64,000 bases of DNA from Dawidia cretensis (GTDB lineage: Bacteria > Bacteroidota > Bacteroidia > Cytophagales > Cyclobacteriaceae), in assembly GCF_018598175.1 (NCBI RefSeq), contig NZ_JAHESE010000004.1:186001-250000 (forward strand), given 5' to 3'. The notes under the pieces are model-generated. The model was not told the DNA's origin and did not search any database. It worked only from the letters and a program-made list of their open reading frames with translations. Position 1 is the first letter of the stretch. Each line of letters starts with the position of its first letter. Of the stretch, positions 51,671 to 60,869 are shown piece after piece. A program made the position numbers and the translations under genes.

Positions 51671-54127
51671 ATGTCGGTGGAGGTTTTAAAAATAGCAAAA
51701 GACTGGTTTTCCGCGCAGGGCTGGCGTCCTTTTCCTTTTCAGGAAGAGTCATGGCAGGCGTACCTGGATGGCGGCAGTGGTCTGGTCAATGCGCCCACCG
51801 GCAGCGGCAAGACCTATTCACTTCTGATGCCGGTCATGCTGGAGTATATACGCCGTCATCCCGACGACTATAAGACGCGCCGTAATGCCGGACTGCAAGC
51901 CATTTGGATCACGCCCATCCGCGCACTATCCAAAGAGATCGAGCTGTCGGCCCGCCGCCTTATCGACGGACTGGAGCTGCCCTGGCGCATCGGCGTGCGC
52001 TCCGGCGATACATCCACCAAGGAGCGCGCCGCGCAACGCAGCAAACCACCCGAGCTGCTGATCACGACACCCGAAAGCCTGCATTTGCTGCTGGCATCGA
52101 AAGGCTATGCTGACTTCTTCAAAGAATTGAAGATATTGGTCGCCGACGAATGGCACGAGCTCATGGGCAGCAAACGTGGCGTACAGGTGGAGCTGGCCCT
52201 GTCGCGGCTCAAGACAGTCGTGCCGGCACTTAAGGTATGGGGCATCTCGGCGACGATCGGCAACATGGACGAAGCCCTGCAGGCACTGCTTGGTAATTAT
52301 TACCACGAGCGTCCCTATAGCGTGATACGCGCCGACCTTCATAAAGAGATCGAAGTGATCTCGGTCATGCCCGACACGCTGGAGCGTATGCCGTGGGCAG
52401 GTCACCTGGGTATAGTATTGTTAGAGAAGGTAATTGAGATCGTACGCAACAGTAAGACGACGCTCATCTTTACCAATACGCGGTCGTTTGCCGAGATCTG
52501 GTATCAAAAGATGCTCGACAAAGCGCCCGAGCTTTCGGGGCTCATGGCCATGCACCACGGCTCGATCAGCCAGGAGCTGCGCAACTGGGTAGAAGAGCAA
52601 CTCCACCTGGGCAAGCTCAAGGCCGTAGTCTGTACCTCCAGTCTCGACCTGGGCGTGGACTTTCGTCCGGTGGAAACGGTCGTACAGGTCGGTGGACCGA
52701 AAGGTGTTGCGCGCTTTTTGCAGCGTGCCGGCCGCAGCGGTCACCAGCCCGGCGCGGTAAGCCGTATATACTTTGTGCCGACGCACTCGCTGGAGCTCAT
52801 CGAAGCAGCCGCTATACGCGAAGCCATTGTCCGCAAGGTAGTCGAAGACCGGCTGCCCTATCTCCGTTCGTTTGATGTGTTGATGCAATACCTGGTGACA
52901 CTCGCCGTGTCAGACGGTTTTGAGCCTGACACTACGCTGGCCGAAATACGCGGCACCTTCAGCTTTGGCAGCGTGACCGACGACGAATGGCACTGGATGC
53001 TGAACTTCCTCACCCATGGCGGCGACTCCTTACAGGCATACGATGAATACCGCAAGGTGGTGTTGCAAAACGGTATATACCGTGTCGAGAACAGAGCGAT
53101 TGCCATGCGTCACCGCTTGTCGATCGGCACCATTGTGAGCGACAGCTCTATGCACGTCAAGTTTTTGTCGGGCAAATACCTGGGCACAATCGAAGAGTAC
53201 TTTATAACACGCATGAGTCCCGGCGATGTATTTTGGTTTGCGGGCCGCAACCTGGAGCTGGTACGCGTCAAGGACATGGTGGCGCAGGTGCGCAAGTCCA
53301 ACAAAAAGTCGGGCCGGGTGCCGTCGTGGCAGGGGGGACGTATGCCGCTGTCGTCGCAGATGAGCGAGCTGATACGCAACAAGCTCGACGAGGTCGTGCG
53401 TGGTGTGGAGCACGACGAAGAGCTGACGTTTTTAAAGCCGCTGTTCGACCTGCAACGCCAGCGCTCGCACTTGCCCGGCGCGGGTGATTTCCTGGTAGAA
53501 TACTTTGAGAGTGATGAAGGGTATCACGTTATCATGTACCCTTTTGAAGGCCGGTTTGTGCACGAAGGTATCGCCGCTCTGGTGGCGTATCGCATTGCGC
53601 AGATCCAGCCCATCACGTTTTCGATCGCCATGAACGACTATGGCTTCGAGCTGTTGTCGGATCAGCCCATTCCGATCGAAGAAGCCCTGGAGACCGACGT
53701 GCTCGGCACCACCGACCTGCTCAAAGATATTCAAGCCAGTGTCAACTCCACGGAGATGGCCCGCCGCAAGTTTCGCGACATCGCCGCCATTTCAGGCTTG
53801 GTGTTTAAAGGTTATCCGGGCAAGCCGGTCAAGGACCGCCACCTGCAGTCGTCGTCGCAGCTGTTCTTTAACGTCTTTCACGATTACGAGGGTCACAACC
53901 TGCTCTTGCGGCAGGCGTATGAAGAGGTAATGGACTTTCAGCTGGAGGAGGCACGGCTGCGCCGGGCGTTGGACCGCATTGCGCGCCAAAAGATCATGAT
54001 CACGTATCCACCCAAACCAACGCCGTTTGCTTTCCCGATCATGGTAGACCGCATGCGCGAAAAGCTTACGACCGAGAAGATCGAAGACCGCATCCGCAAG
54101 ATGGTGGTGGAATACGACGAATCGTGA
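51671..54127 (+). CDS. Lhr-like DEXH-box DNA helicase (ligase-associated type)
   Basis: An 818-residue superfamily 2 helicase. Motif I is NAPTGSGKTYS near residue 40, motif II is ADEWHEL (DEWH) near 158, and motif VI QRAGRSGH near 352. The regions after about 430 match the long Lhr C-terminal core with winged helix. It resembles the 'ligase-associated DNA damage response DEXH box helicase' subfamily, which usually sits next to an ATP-dependent DNA ligase and a metallo-beta-lactamase-fold exonuclease; neither is in this window. It is divergent from the merR gene across 105 bases. Confidence 0.85.
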   Translation: MSVEVLKIAKDWFSAQGWRPFPFQEESWQAYLDGGSGLVNAPTGSGKTYSLLMPVMLEYIRRHPDDYKTRRNAGLQAIWITPIRALSKEIELSARRLIDGLELPWRIGVRSGDTSTKERAAQRSKPPELLITTPESLHLLLASKGYADFFKELKILVADEWHELMGSKRGVQVELALSRLKTVVPALKVWGISATIGNMDEALQALLGNYYHERPYSVIRADLHKEIEVISVMPDTLERMPWAGHLGIVLLEKVIEIVRNSKTTLIFTNTRSFAEIWYQKMLDKAPELSGLMAMHHGSISQELRNWVEEQLHLGKLKAVVCTSSLDLGVDFRPVETVVQVGGPKGVARFLQRAGRSGHQPGAVSRIYFVPTHSLELIEAAAIREAIVRKVVEDRLPYLRSFDVLMQYLVTLAVSDGFEPDTTLAEIRGTFSFGSVTDDEWHWMLNFLTHGGDSLQAYDEYRKVVLQNGIYRVENRAIAMRHRLSIGTIVSDSSMHVKFLSGKYLGTIEEYFITRMSPGDVFWFAGRNLELVRVKDMVAQVRKSNKKSGRVPSWQGGRMPLSSQMSELIRNKLDEVVRGVEHDEELTFLKPLFDLQRQRSHLPGAGDFLVEYFESDEGYHVIMYPFEGRFVHEGIAALVAYRIAQIQPITFSIAMNDYGFELLSDQPIPIEEALETDVLGTTDLLKDIQASVNSTEMARRKFRDIAAISGLVFKGYPGKPVKDRHLQSSSQLFFNVFHDYEGHNLLLRQAYEEVMDFQLEEARLRRALDRIARQKIMITYPPKPTPFAFPIMVDRMREKLTTEKIEDRIRKMVVEYDES

Positions 54128-54252
54128 CGCACGACATGTACCTTCGGGAAGAAATATGTAGGAAAACTGCGAGAAGAGGAGTTGTTTCAGTGATAGTGTA
54201 TTAACAACGCTTAATAATGGCGTAACGTAACTGTCGGGCGGAGCACCTAAAC

Positions 54253-54283
54253 AAAAATGTCCTGACAGGGAGGCCAGGACATT
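54253..54283 (-). terminator. Terminator of the RRM protein gene
   Basis: Stem AATGTCCTG/CAGGACATT (54256-54264 and 54275-54283) with a 10-base loop. On the minus strand it is followed by TTTTG, 21 bases after the RRM gene stop. It may also stop the convergent helicase transcript. Confidence 0.8.
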
Positions 54284-54303
54284 ATTTGTATTTCCATTGG
54301 GGA

Positions 54304-54627
54304 TTAATAGTCGTTTCTGCGGTTATAACCACCGCCACCACCGCCACCGCTTCTGTAGCCGCCACCGCCACTGCGGGGAGCATCGGTCTTCGGTCTTGCT
54401 TCGTTTACAACCAGGGTTTTGCCGAGGAAGTTGAATCCGTTAAGGCTAGTAATAGCCTGACGACCAGCAGACTCATCCGCCATTTCGATAAAACCGAAAC
54501 CACGGCTGCGCTGCGTTACTTTGTCCATGATAATCTTGGCAGAAGAAACTTCGCCATACTCTTCGAATAATCCCTTCAATTCCTGCTCGGACGCCTTAAA
54601 AGGGATGTTGGCAACGTAAATGTTCAT
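54304..54627 (-). CDS. RRM-type RNA-binding protein with Gly-rich tail
   Basis: A 107-residue protein. Residues 1-79 are one RNA recognition motif with RNP2 IYVANI at 3-8 and RNP1 RSRGFGFIEM near 41-50, both with the aromatic residues that stack on RNA bases. The tail from about residue 88 is Gly/Arg/Tyr-rich (RSGGGGGGGYNRRNDY), as in bacterial cold-associated Rbp proteins, and may bind RNA or phase-separate. It is monocistronic with its own terminator. A TAAGTTTG element lies 43 bases upstream of its start. Confidence 0.92.
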   Translation of the reverse strand: MNIYVANIPFKASEQELKGLFEEYGEVSSAKIIMDKVTQRSRGFGFIEMADESAGRQAITSLNGFNFLGKTLVVNEARPKTDAPRSGGGGYRSGGGGGGGYNRRNDY

Positions 54628-55103
54628 TGTTGAAAAATAGTAAATGAGAAATTAGTTTGTGTGAACTGGCAAACTTAACCTGCAAACTACATAGAGGGGT
54701 TTTGAGTAAGCGTGACAATTAACATATGCAAGGTAAGGATTTTTTTGAATTTTCAAATTTTGCCGCTTTTCCTTGTTTCCAGCCTAAAAACGCAGCTTTT
54801 TTAGTGTTTCGGACAATTTCGGTGCCTTCCCGATACCCATTACTCCGCCTTTTTTACCGCCCGAGGAATACACGTTGGAGGATATAAATCACGTTTTTCA
54901 AACCGTTGCGCTGGACGCGCCAAAAGCGGCAGAGGTATCGTTTGCCCTACACGACAAACGTCGCCCGGAAGCACGCAAGCCCACAACGGTGCACTCACCG
55001 TGTGTTCCGGCAAAAGCACGATAATGCGTGCAGACACATGCGCACACGGTAGTTTGATAGAATACAATTCCGCATATTCGCCGACCTAACCGAACAACCC
55101 AAT
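54628..55103. other. Divergent intergenic region between the RRM and hexosaminidase genes
   Basis: No credible gene in these 476 bases; open frames inside it have no family character. Minus-strand TAAGTTTG at 54670-54677 is an exact -7 match for the RRM gene but lacks a well-placed -33. Bases 54715-54800 are markedly AT-rich, as expected of a promoter or leader region. On the plus side a TTTG at 55053-55056 is followed by only a weak -7-like CATATTCG. Confidence 0.45.
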
Positions 55104-57671
55104 ATGACGCGAACATTTTTGGCTGCCTGGCTGTTGGTCCTCGCCCTGGCAGCACCCACCGTGGCAGCCCCCGGCTTTGACGCCAGGTACCTGCAGGTGC
55201 GCTGGGAGATTGTCGAAAACAACTACCAGGGCAAAACCCAATTCCTCTCGGCCTTTACGTTCACCAACACCGGCAAGACGGACTTCCCCAGGGAAGGGTG
55301 GACGCTTTACTTCAACTTTATCCGCACCCCCATCGCAGGCACCACCACGGGCGGGGTAAACGTCGAGCGCCTGAACGGCGACTTGTTCCGCCTCACGCCG
55401 CAAACCGACTTTGCCGGGTTGCCCGCCGGTAAATCCTTACGCGTAGAATTTATGGCACACGACTGGGTGATCAATTATACCGACGCGCCCGCCGGATTAT
55501 ACCTGGTCTGGCAGGATGCACCTGCCGTGGGTGTGCCGGTAACAAACTATACCATTTTGCCGTCGACCGAGCCGCGCCAGTACAACCGCTTTGAAGCCGA
55601 CAAGATCGGACTCATCACACCGCAGGTGCTATACGAGCAAAACAAGCTATACCACGACGTACCCACACAACAACAAGTGCCCATCTTTCCGACACCGGTA
55701 TCCTACCGCGGCGGCCAGGGCACCTTCATTCTTACACCGCAAGTACCCATCCAGGCAGATGCTGCCTTTAAACGCGAAGCCAATTACCTGGCGGGCGAGC
55801 TGGCTACCTTGCTCGGCAAACGCCCGCTCTTATCAGCAGCCACGGGGGGTACCGCCAGGATCGTATTGCAACAGAAGGCAATGCCCAAAGAGGCCTATAC
55901 CCTCGACGTAAAGTCAGCGGAGATTACCATCACGGCAGGTTCCGCCAACGGTATATTCTACGGTATACAGTCGTTGAAGACCCTGATACCACCGACGGCG
56001 TGGGCCGCACCCGCCAACGTCATTCGCATTCCGGAAACGATGGTACAGGACGCGCCGCGCTTTGGACACCGCGCTTTCTTTATCGATGTCTGCCGCAACT
56101 TCCAGGAGAAGAAAGAGATCCTGAAGCTGCTCGACCTGATGGCGCTATACAAGCTTAACGTGTTGCACTTTCACCTGACCGAAGACGAAGGGTGGCGTTT
56201 GGAGATACCCGGCTTGCCGGAGCTGACCGAGATCGGCGCACGCCGCGGGCATACCGTCACGGGCGAAGATTACCTGCAACCATCGTTTGGCTCCGGCCCG
56301 GATGTGAACGGCCGCATTGGTTCGGGCCATTATACACGCGCGGACTATATCGAGATTCTGAAGTATGCTACCGAGCGGCACATCGAAGTGATTCCCGAGT
56401 TGGAAACACCGGGCCATGCACGCGCCGCCGTGGTCGCGATGAACGTTCGCTACAAACGCCTGCAAAAGGAGGGGAGACGCGACGAAGCTGCCCGCTACCT
56501 GCTGAGCGATCCGGAAGACGCTTCCGAATATCACTCGGTGCAGGGCTGGACGGACAACGTCATTAACGTGGCCATGCCATCCACCTATACGTTCCTCGAA
56601 AAAGTGACCGACGAGCTGGTTGCCATGTATAAAGAAGCCGGTGCACCGCTCAAAACGGTTCACTACGGTGGTGACGAAGTGCCCGCGGGGGTGTGGGAGA
56701 AGTCCCCCGCCGTGAAGAAGCTCATGGCCGCCGAGCCGGCGATCAAAACAACCAACGACCTGTGGTATTACTTCTACGGTAAAGTAAGTCGCATGGCCGC
56801 CGGCAAGGGTTTGTATATGTATGGCTGGGAAGAGATTGCCATGCGCAAGACACAACTTGACGGCAACCCGCAGTATATACCCAATCCCGACTTTGTGCAG
56901 AAGGGCTTCCAGGTAGACGTTTGGAACAACGCCCTGGGCTGGGGCGCCGAAGACCTGGCCTACCGACTGGCCAACGCCGGCTACAAGGTTGTGCTGTCGT
57001 GCGTGAGCAATATGTACTTCGACATGTCGGTATATAAGGCCTTCGACGAGCCCGGATATTACTGGGGCGCGTTTGTGGATGTCGACAAGCTCTTCTATTT
57101 CATTCCATACGACTATTTCAAGAATGCCAAAGAAGACCGTCTGGGCAATCCGTTGGATCGATCGATCTTTATGGGTAAAGAACGTCTGACGGACTATGGT
57201 AAGTCAAACGTCGTAGGCATTCAGGGACTGATCTGGTCCGAGACCGTGCGTGGTCCGGAGCAGTTGGAGTATAAAATACTGCCGAAGATGTTGGGCCTGG
57301 CGGAACGCGCCTGGGCCGCAGACCCGGCATGGGCTACGGAGAAAGATCCGGCCCGCAGCGAGGCGCTGTATGCAGATGCCTGGTCGTCCTTCGCGACAAC
57401 CGTCGGCACCCGCGAGCTGCCACGCCTGGATTATTATGCCGGTGGTTTCCAATACCGCATACCTTCGCCGGGGGCAACCGTGGTCGACGGCAAAGTAGCA
57501 TTGAATCAACAATTGCCGGGCTTTACGTTGCGCTATACCACCGACGGCACGGAGCCGACGGTGAAGAGCCCGGTCTATACGGCGCCCATTGCCGCCAAAG
57601 GCGATATTAAAATAAAAGCATTCAACACCCGTGGCCGCGCGGGAAAGACCAGTACTGTTAAGAACCCCTAA
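55104..57671 (+). CDS. Beta-N-acetylhexosaminidase, GH20
   Basis: An 855-residue exported glycosidase that should release terminal N-acetylglucosamine or N-acetylgalactosamine from chitin oligomers, glycans or peptidoglycan pieces. Signal peptide 1-22 (LALAAPTVAA). Residues about 25-170 resemble the CHB_HEX carbohydrate-binding-like domain, about 185-325 the GH20b domain, and about 328-780 the TIM barrel, with the catalytic pair in HYGGDEVPAG (Asp524, Glu525), where substrate-assisted catalysis occurs. The end, about 790-855, is a small beta domain (YTTDGTEPTVKSPVYTAPI) of the chitobiase C-terminal type. It is 12 bases upstream of the DUF5009 gene. Confidence 0.92.
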   Translation: MTRTFLAAWLLVLALAAPTVAAPGFDARYLQVRWEIVENNYQGKTQFLSAFTFTNTGKTDFPREGWTLYFNFIRTPIAGTTTGGVNVERLNGDLFRLTPQTDFAGLPAGKSLRVEFMAHDWVINYTDAPAGLYLVWQDAPAVGVPVTNYTILPSTEPRQYNRFEADKIGLITPQVLYEQNKLYHDVPTQQQVPIFPTPVSYRGGQGTFILTPQVPIQADAAFKREANYLAGELATLLGKRPLLSAATGGTARIVLQQKAMPKEAYTLDVKSAEITITAGSANGIFYGIQSLKTLIPPTAWAAPANVIRIPETMVQDAPRFGHRAFFIDVCRNFQEKKEILKLLDLMALYKLNVLHFHLTEDEGWRLEIPGLPELTEIGARRGHTVTGEDYLQPSFGSGPDVNGRIGSGHYTRADYIEILKYATERHIEVIPELETPGHARAAVVAMNVRYKRLQKEGRRDEAARYLLSDPEDASEYHSVQGWTDNVINVAMPSTYTFLEKVTDELVAMYKEAGAPLKTVHYGGDEVPAGVWEKSPAVKKLMAAEPAIKTTNDLWYYFYGKVSRMAAGKGLYMYGWEEIAMRKTQLDGNPQYIPNPDFVQKGFQVDVWNNALGWGAEDLAYRLANAGYKVVLSCVSNMYFDMSVYKAFDEPGYYWGAFVDVDKLFYFIPYDYFKNAKEDRLGNPLDRSIFMGKERLTDYGKSNVVGIQGLIWSETVRGPEQLEYKILPKMLGLAERAWAADPAWATEKDPARSEALYADAWSSFATTVGTRELPRLDYYAGGFQYRIPSPGATVVDGKVALNQQLPGFTLRYTTDGTEPTVKSPVYTAPIAAKGDIKIKAFNTRGRAGKTSTVKNP

Positions 57672-57683
57672 ACCGATAGCCCC

Positions 57684-58877
57684 ATGCAAAACTCCCTAAC
57701 CACCCAACGCGTGTTATCGATCGATGCCTTTCGCGGCATTACGATCCTGGTCATGATCTTTGTCAACGAGCTGGCCGGTGTACAAGGCATACCGGCGTGG
57801 ATGAAACATATGCCGGCGACAGCCGATGCCATGACGTTTGTCGACGTGGTGTTTCCGGCCTTCCTGTTTATTGTCGGAATGTCCATTCCCTTCGCCATGG
57901 CCAGTCGCCGGGCCAAAGGCGACAGCGTGGGCCAGCTAAACGCCCACATACTCTTTCGCACCCTGGGGCTACTGGTCCTGGGCTTCTTTATGGTCAACGC
58001 CGAAGGCGGCTATAACGAAGCGGCCATGGCCATACCGCTGGCCTTGTGGTCGCTGTTGTTCTACGTGGGCGTGATCCTGATTTGGAATGTCTATACTTCC
58101 CTGAGCAAGCCTGTTGTCTACGCGCTCCGGGCGACGGGCGCCGTATTACTGCTGGTGCTGGCATGGCTGTACCGGGGTGGCGAAGACGGCACCGGCACGA
58201 TGACACCGCAGTGGTGGGGAATCCTCGGCCTCATCGGCTGGGCGTACCTGGTAGCCTGCCTGTGGTACCAGCTCGTGCGTGGCAAGCTGGCCGGAATCTG
58301 CGCGGGGATCGTGCTGTGTTTAGGACTGTATATACTGGGCAAAGCCGGGATCGTCAGCGACGTGCCGGTACTGGGTTGGACTGTCGGCCAGATGGGACAC
58401 GCCATCCATACGGCCATCGTGCTCTGCGGTATTGCGGCATCGCTCATATTCTTTGACCGCAAGCACGCCCATACCAATGACCGCCGGTTGCTGGAAGTGC
58501 TTGCCTTTGCGCTTATCCTGGTGGCCGCCGCCTTTCTGGCGCGCCCTTACTATAAGATCTCGAAGATCTTCGCGACGCCGTCCTGGGCTCTCTACAGCGC
58601 GGCGATTTGCTGTGTCATCTTCACATTCCTGTATTGGCTCATCGATTTGAAGCACGTCAGTCGCTGGACGGCCTTTTTTAAGCCCGCGGCCTCCAACCCC
58701 TTGCTGACGTATATCATACCGTTTATCTTGTACGCATTGCTGCGCCTGCTCCATACACACTTTCCCGGCTTCCTGTACGAAGGGGTCGTCGGCATTGTGT
58801 GGTCCTTGGTGTTCGCGGTGGCCGTCATGGCCCTCGTGATCGGGTTGAATAAGCTCAAGATCAGGTTGCAGCTGTAG
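57684..58877 (+). CDS. DUF5009/NagX-like membrane acetyltransferase-family protein
   Basis: A 397-residue membrane protein with about ten helices. The start RVLSIDAFRGITILVMIFVNE and VFPAFLFIVGMSIPFA are hallmarks of the family related to heparan-alpha-glucosaminide N-acetyltransferase and the NagX proteins found with N-acetylglucosamine genes. It probably handles an amino sugar at the inner membrane. It follows the hexosaminidase by 12 bases, so the two likely form an operon that frees and then imports or modifies amino sugars. Confidence 0.85.
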   Translation: MQNSLTTQRVLSIDAFRGITILVMIFVNELAGVQGIPAWMKHMPATADAMTFVDVVFPAFLFIVGMSIPFAMASRRAKGDSVGQLNAHILFRTLGLLVLGFFMVNAEGGYNEAAMAIPLALWSLLFYVGVILIWNVYTSLSKPVVYALRATGAVLLLVLAWLYRGGEDGTGTMTPQWWGILGLIGWAYLVACLWYQLVRGKLAGICAGIVLCLGLYILGKAGIVSDVPVLGWTVGQMGHAIHTAIVLCGIAASLIFFDRKHAHTNDRRLLEVLAFALILVAAAFLARPYYKISKIFATPSWALYSAAICCVIFTFLYWLIDLKHVSRWTAFFKPAASNPLLTYIIPFILYALLRLLHTHFPGFLYEGVVGIVWSLVFAVAVMALVIGLNKLKIRLQL

Positions 58878-58892
58878 CCAACGTAGTTGCGT

Positions 58893-59468
58893 ATGCAATC
58901 TGCCTTACAACAGCATATTCAAAAGTTTGTCAGTATCCCGGAGGAAGACATGCCCGGGATACTGGCATACTTCACGCCGATGCACCTCCAAAAAAAGGAG
59001 AACCTGTTGGTGGAAGGTAACGTCTGTCACTCGAATTACTTCGTAGTGAAAGGCTACCTGCGCATGTTTTACGTTAGCGACAAAGGCGACGAGAAGACAA
59101 TTCAATTTGCCCTGGAGAACTGGTGGATGGCCGACTACGATTCATTCTCCCACCAACGGCCCGGCGTGTTTTCCATTCAGGCCGTCGAGCGTGCCGAGGT
59201 ACTGGCCTTGCATTACCAGGCGCAGGAAAAAATGCTGCAACAATACCCGTTACTCGAACGCTATTTTCGTCTCATGCACCAGCGTGCCCACGCGGCCTCG
59301 CAGCAGCGCATTCGCGGGCAGTTTAGCTTCTCGCGCGAAGACCAGTACCTGAACTTTGCCCGGCGATACCCGGAGTTCGTGCAACGGGTTCCTCAATACC
59401 TGCTGGCATCCTTCCTGGGCTTTACGCCTGAATACCTGAGCGAAATCCGCGCAAAGAAACGATCTTAA
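58893..59468 (+). CDS. Crp/Fnr-family transcriptional regulator
   Basis: A 191-residue regulator with an N-terminal cyclic-nucleotide-binding-like beta roll (ENLLVEGNVCHSNYFVVKGYLRMFYV) and a C-terminal winged helix (VPQYLLASFLGFTPEYLSEIRAKK). The GExxxRxA phosphate-binding motif is absent (residues 70-100 lack it), as in most Bacteroidota members, so cAMP is not the likely ligand. It lies 15 bases after the DUF5009 gene and 59 bases before an AhpD-like gene; such regulator plus AhpD-type pairs are common in this phylum. Confidence 0.88.
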   Translation: MQSALQQHIQKFVSIPEEDMPGILAYFTPMHLQKKENLLVEGNVCHSNYFVVKGYLRMFYVSDKGDEKTIQFALENWWMADYDSFSHQRPGVFSIQAVERAEVLALHYQAQEKMLQQYPLLERYFRLMHQRAHAASQQRIRGQFSFSREDQYLNFARRYPEFVQRVPQYLLASFLGFTPEYLSEIRAKKRS

Positions 59469-59500
59469 ACCTGTTTAAGAATTCCCATTGGACGGCCCGA

Positions 59501-59508
59501 TACCTTTG
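59501..59508 (+). promoter_or_regulatory. -7 element of the AhpD-like gene
   Basis: TACCTTTG matches TAnnTTTG exactly and lies 19 bases before the ATG. A clear -33 is missing; the nearest candidate, TTTA at 59474-59477, is 23 bases away. The Crp-family protein encoded just upstream could supply activation. Confidence 0.5.
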
Positions 59509-59527
59509 ATCCATCAAAACAACAACT

Positions 59528-59968
59528 ATGGACCAGAGAGTAAAAATCGAACAGGTATTTCCCGAAGCCTATAAAGGCATGATAGGCCTCGTCACCGCGT
59601 TGAGTAAAATCAACCTGACGCCGATCCAGAAAGAGCTGATCAAAATCCGCGCGTCTCAAATCAACGGCTGCAGCTACTGCCTCGACATGCACACCCGCGA
59701 TGCCCTGAAATACGGAGAGACCCAACAACGTCTCTTCGTCCTCAGCGCCTGGCGCGAGACAGACCTCTTTACAGAGGAAGAGAAAGCGCTCCTGGCGCTG
59801 ATCGAGGAGGTTACGCTCATTCACCAGAAAGGCGTGACGGACGAGACTTATAAAGGAGCTGAGAAGTTCTTTCGTGCAGAGACGATCGCGCAGATCATTA
59901 TGGCAATTGTGCTGATCAATGCCTGGAATAGAATTGCGATTAGTACACATATGCCGATACCACGGTAG
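59528..59968 (+). CDS. AhpD-like carboxymuconolactone decarboxylase-family protein
   Basis: A 146-residue all-helical protein. The motif INGCSYCLDMHTRDA near residues 46-60 supplies the CxxC pair and His of the AhpD-type peroxidase or disulfide relay active site. It probably reduces peroxides or protects against oxidative stress in the cytoplasm. It has its own -7 element and follows the Crp-family gene, its likely regulator. A bidirectional hairpin lies downstream. Confidence 0.9.
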   Translation: MDQRVKIEQVFPEAYKGMIGLVTALSKINLTPIQKELIKIRASQINGCSYCLDMHTRDALKYGETQQRLFVLSAWRETDLFTEEEKALLALIEEVTLIHQKGVTDETYKGAEKFFRAETIAQIIMAIVLINAWNRIAISTHMPIPR

Positions 59969-60093
59969 GAGTCAGCGTGAGCGTGGGTGTGAGAGCGAAG
60001 AAAGAAACAACCGACATCGGGTACAAGCAAAAAGACCTCGCGCCAGCGCGCATGTTGAGCCACCACGCTCTTTCTATCCACGATCTCACAGAA

Positions 60094-60129
60094 AAAGGCC
60101 ATCCGGTCGCAAGACAGAATGGCCTTTTA
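60094..60129. terminator. Bidirectional terminator between the AhpD-like and head-GIN genes
   Basis: Perfect 10-bp arms AAAAGGCCAT (60094-60103) and ATGGCCTTTT (60120-60129) with a 16-base loop, flanked by A and T tracts, between convergent genes. Confidence 0.85.
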
Positions 60130-60143
60130 TATACTATAAGCGA

Positions 60144-60869
60144 CTAATAAGCCCGGTCCACCGTTCCGGATCCATAGATCTTCTTGGTAGCGGTCTTTGT
60201 ATTCCCTTTGTGTTTGATGCTGCCGCTGCCTTGAATGGTCGCGTCGAGGTTGCTGGCCACATTCAGTTCAGCGGTACCGCTGCCGGTAACTTTGGCCTTT
60301 GCCGTTTCCAGCGGGCAGTTAAAGCCCTTGATAGCACCCGAGCCACTGACCGTAGCATCGATCGAGGTAGCATAGCCCTTCAGTGTCAATATGCCGGAGC
60401 CGCTCACGTCGGCTTTTACCGTGTTGCCTTTGATGTCGACGTCCATGGCGCCGTTGCCATTTACGCCGAGGGTTACGTAGTCCGCGGCAATCGAGTTTTC
60501 AGAGATAATCTTGCCGCCACCGTTCACCTGCAGGTCGTTGATGCTTTTCACGCTCACGAACAGTTTCATGGTAGGGTTGAGTTTGATGTCGTCGATCTTG
60601 GCCCACAGGCTTTTGTTCGGCGACTCGGGCTTGCGCTCGATGTTGATCATGAGGATGCCGTTTTCTACTTTGATATCGCTTACCGAAAAAATCTCGGTCA
60701 GGGCTTCTACGGTAACCTCCTGCTTGTTGGTTTGCTTCAGGTAAACGGTATAGTTGGAGTTTACATAGATCCCCTTAAACTCAGGGAGTTCCAGGACCTT
60801 TTTGGTGGTTTGAGCAAACGTCACGACGGCCAGTAAAAGGGCTACGGAGAGAGCAAGTGTCTTTTTCAT
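60144..60869 (-). CDS. Head-GIN (DUF2807) domain exported protein
   Basis: A 241-residue protein with signal peptide (MKKTLALSVALLLAVVTFA). The rest is the beta-helix-like head-GIN domain common in Bacteroidota: GIYVNSNYTVYLKQTNKQEV near the start, then repeated short strands such as VNGNGAMDVDIKGNTVKADV and SGSGAIKGF, TGSGTAEL, GSGSIKHKG. Function is unknown; periplasmic or outer-membrane adhesion-type roles are only guesses. I use the Met at 60869, where the signal peptide begins, not the Met five codons earlier. Confidence 0.85.
   Translation of the reverse strand: MKKTLALSVALLLAVVTFAQTTKKVLELPEFKGIYVNSNYTVYLKQTNKQEVTVEALTEIFSVSDIKVENGILMINIERKPESPNKSLWAKIDDIKLNPTMKLFVSVKSINDLQVNGGGKIISENSIAADYVTLGVNGNGAMDVDIKGNTVKADVSGSGILTLKGYATSIDATVSGSGAIKGFNCPLETAKAKVTGSGTAELNVASNLDATIQGSGSIKHKGNTKTATKKIYGSGTVDRAY

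Noticed and set aside
54304-54345. Simple-sequence GGC/ACC repeat as a DNA repeat element
   Set aside because: It encodes the Gly-rich tail of the RRM protein and is explained by coding.
56145-56855. 236-codon minus-strand frame
   Set aside because: Antisense to the catalytic barrel of the GH20 hexosaminidase.
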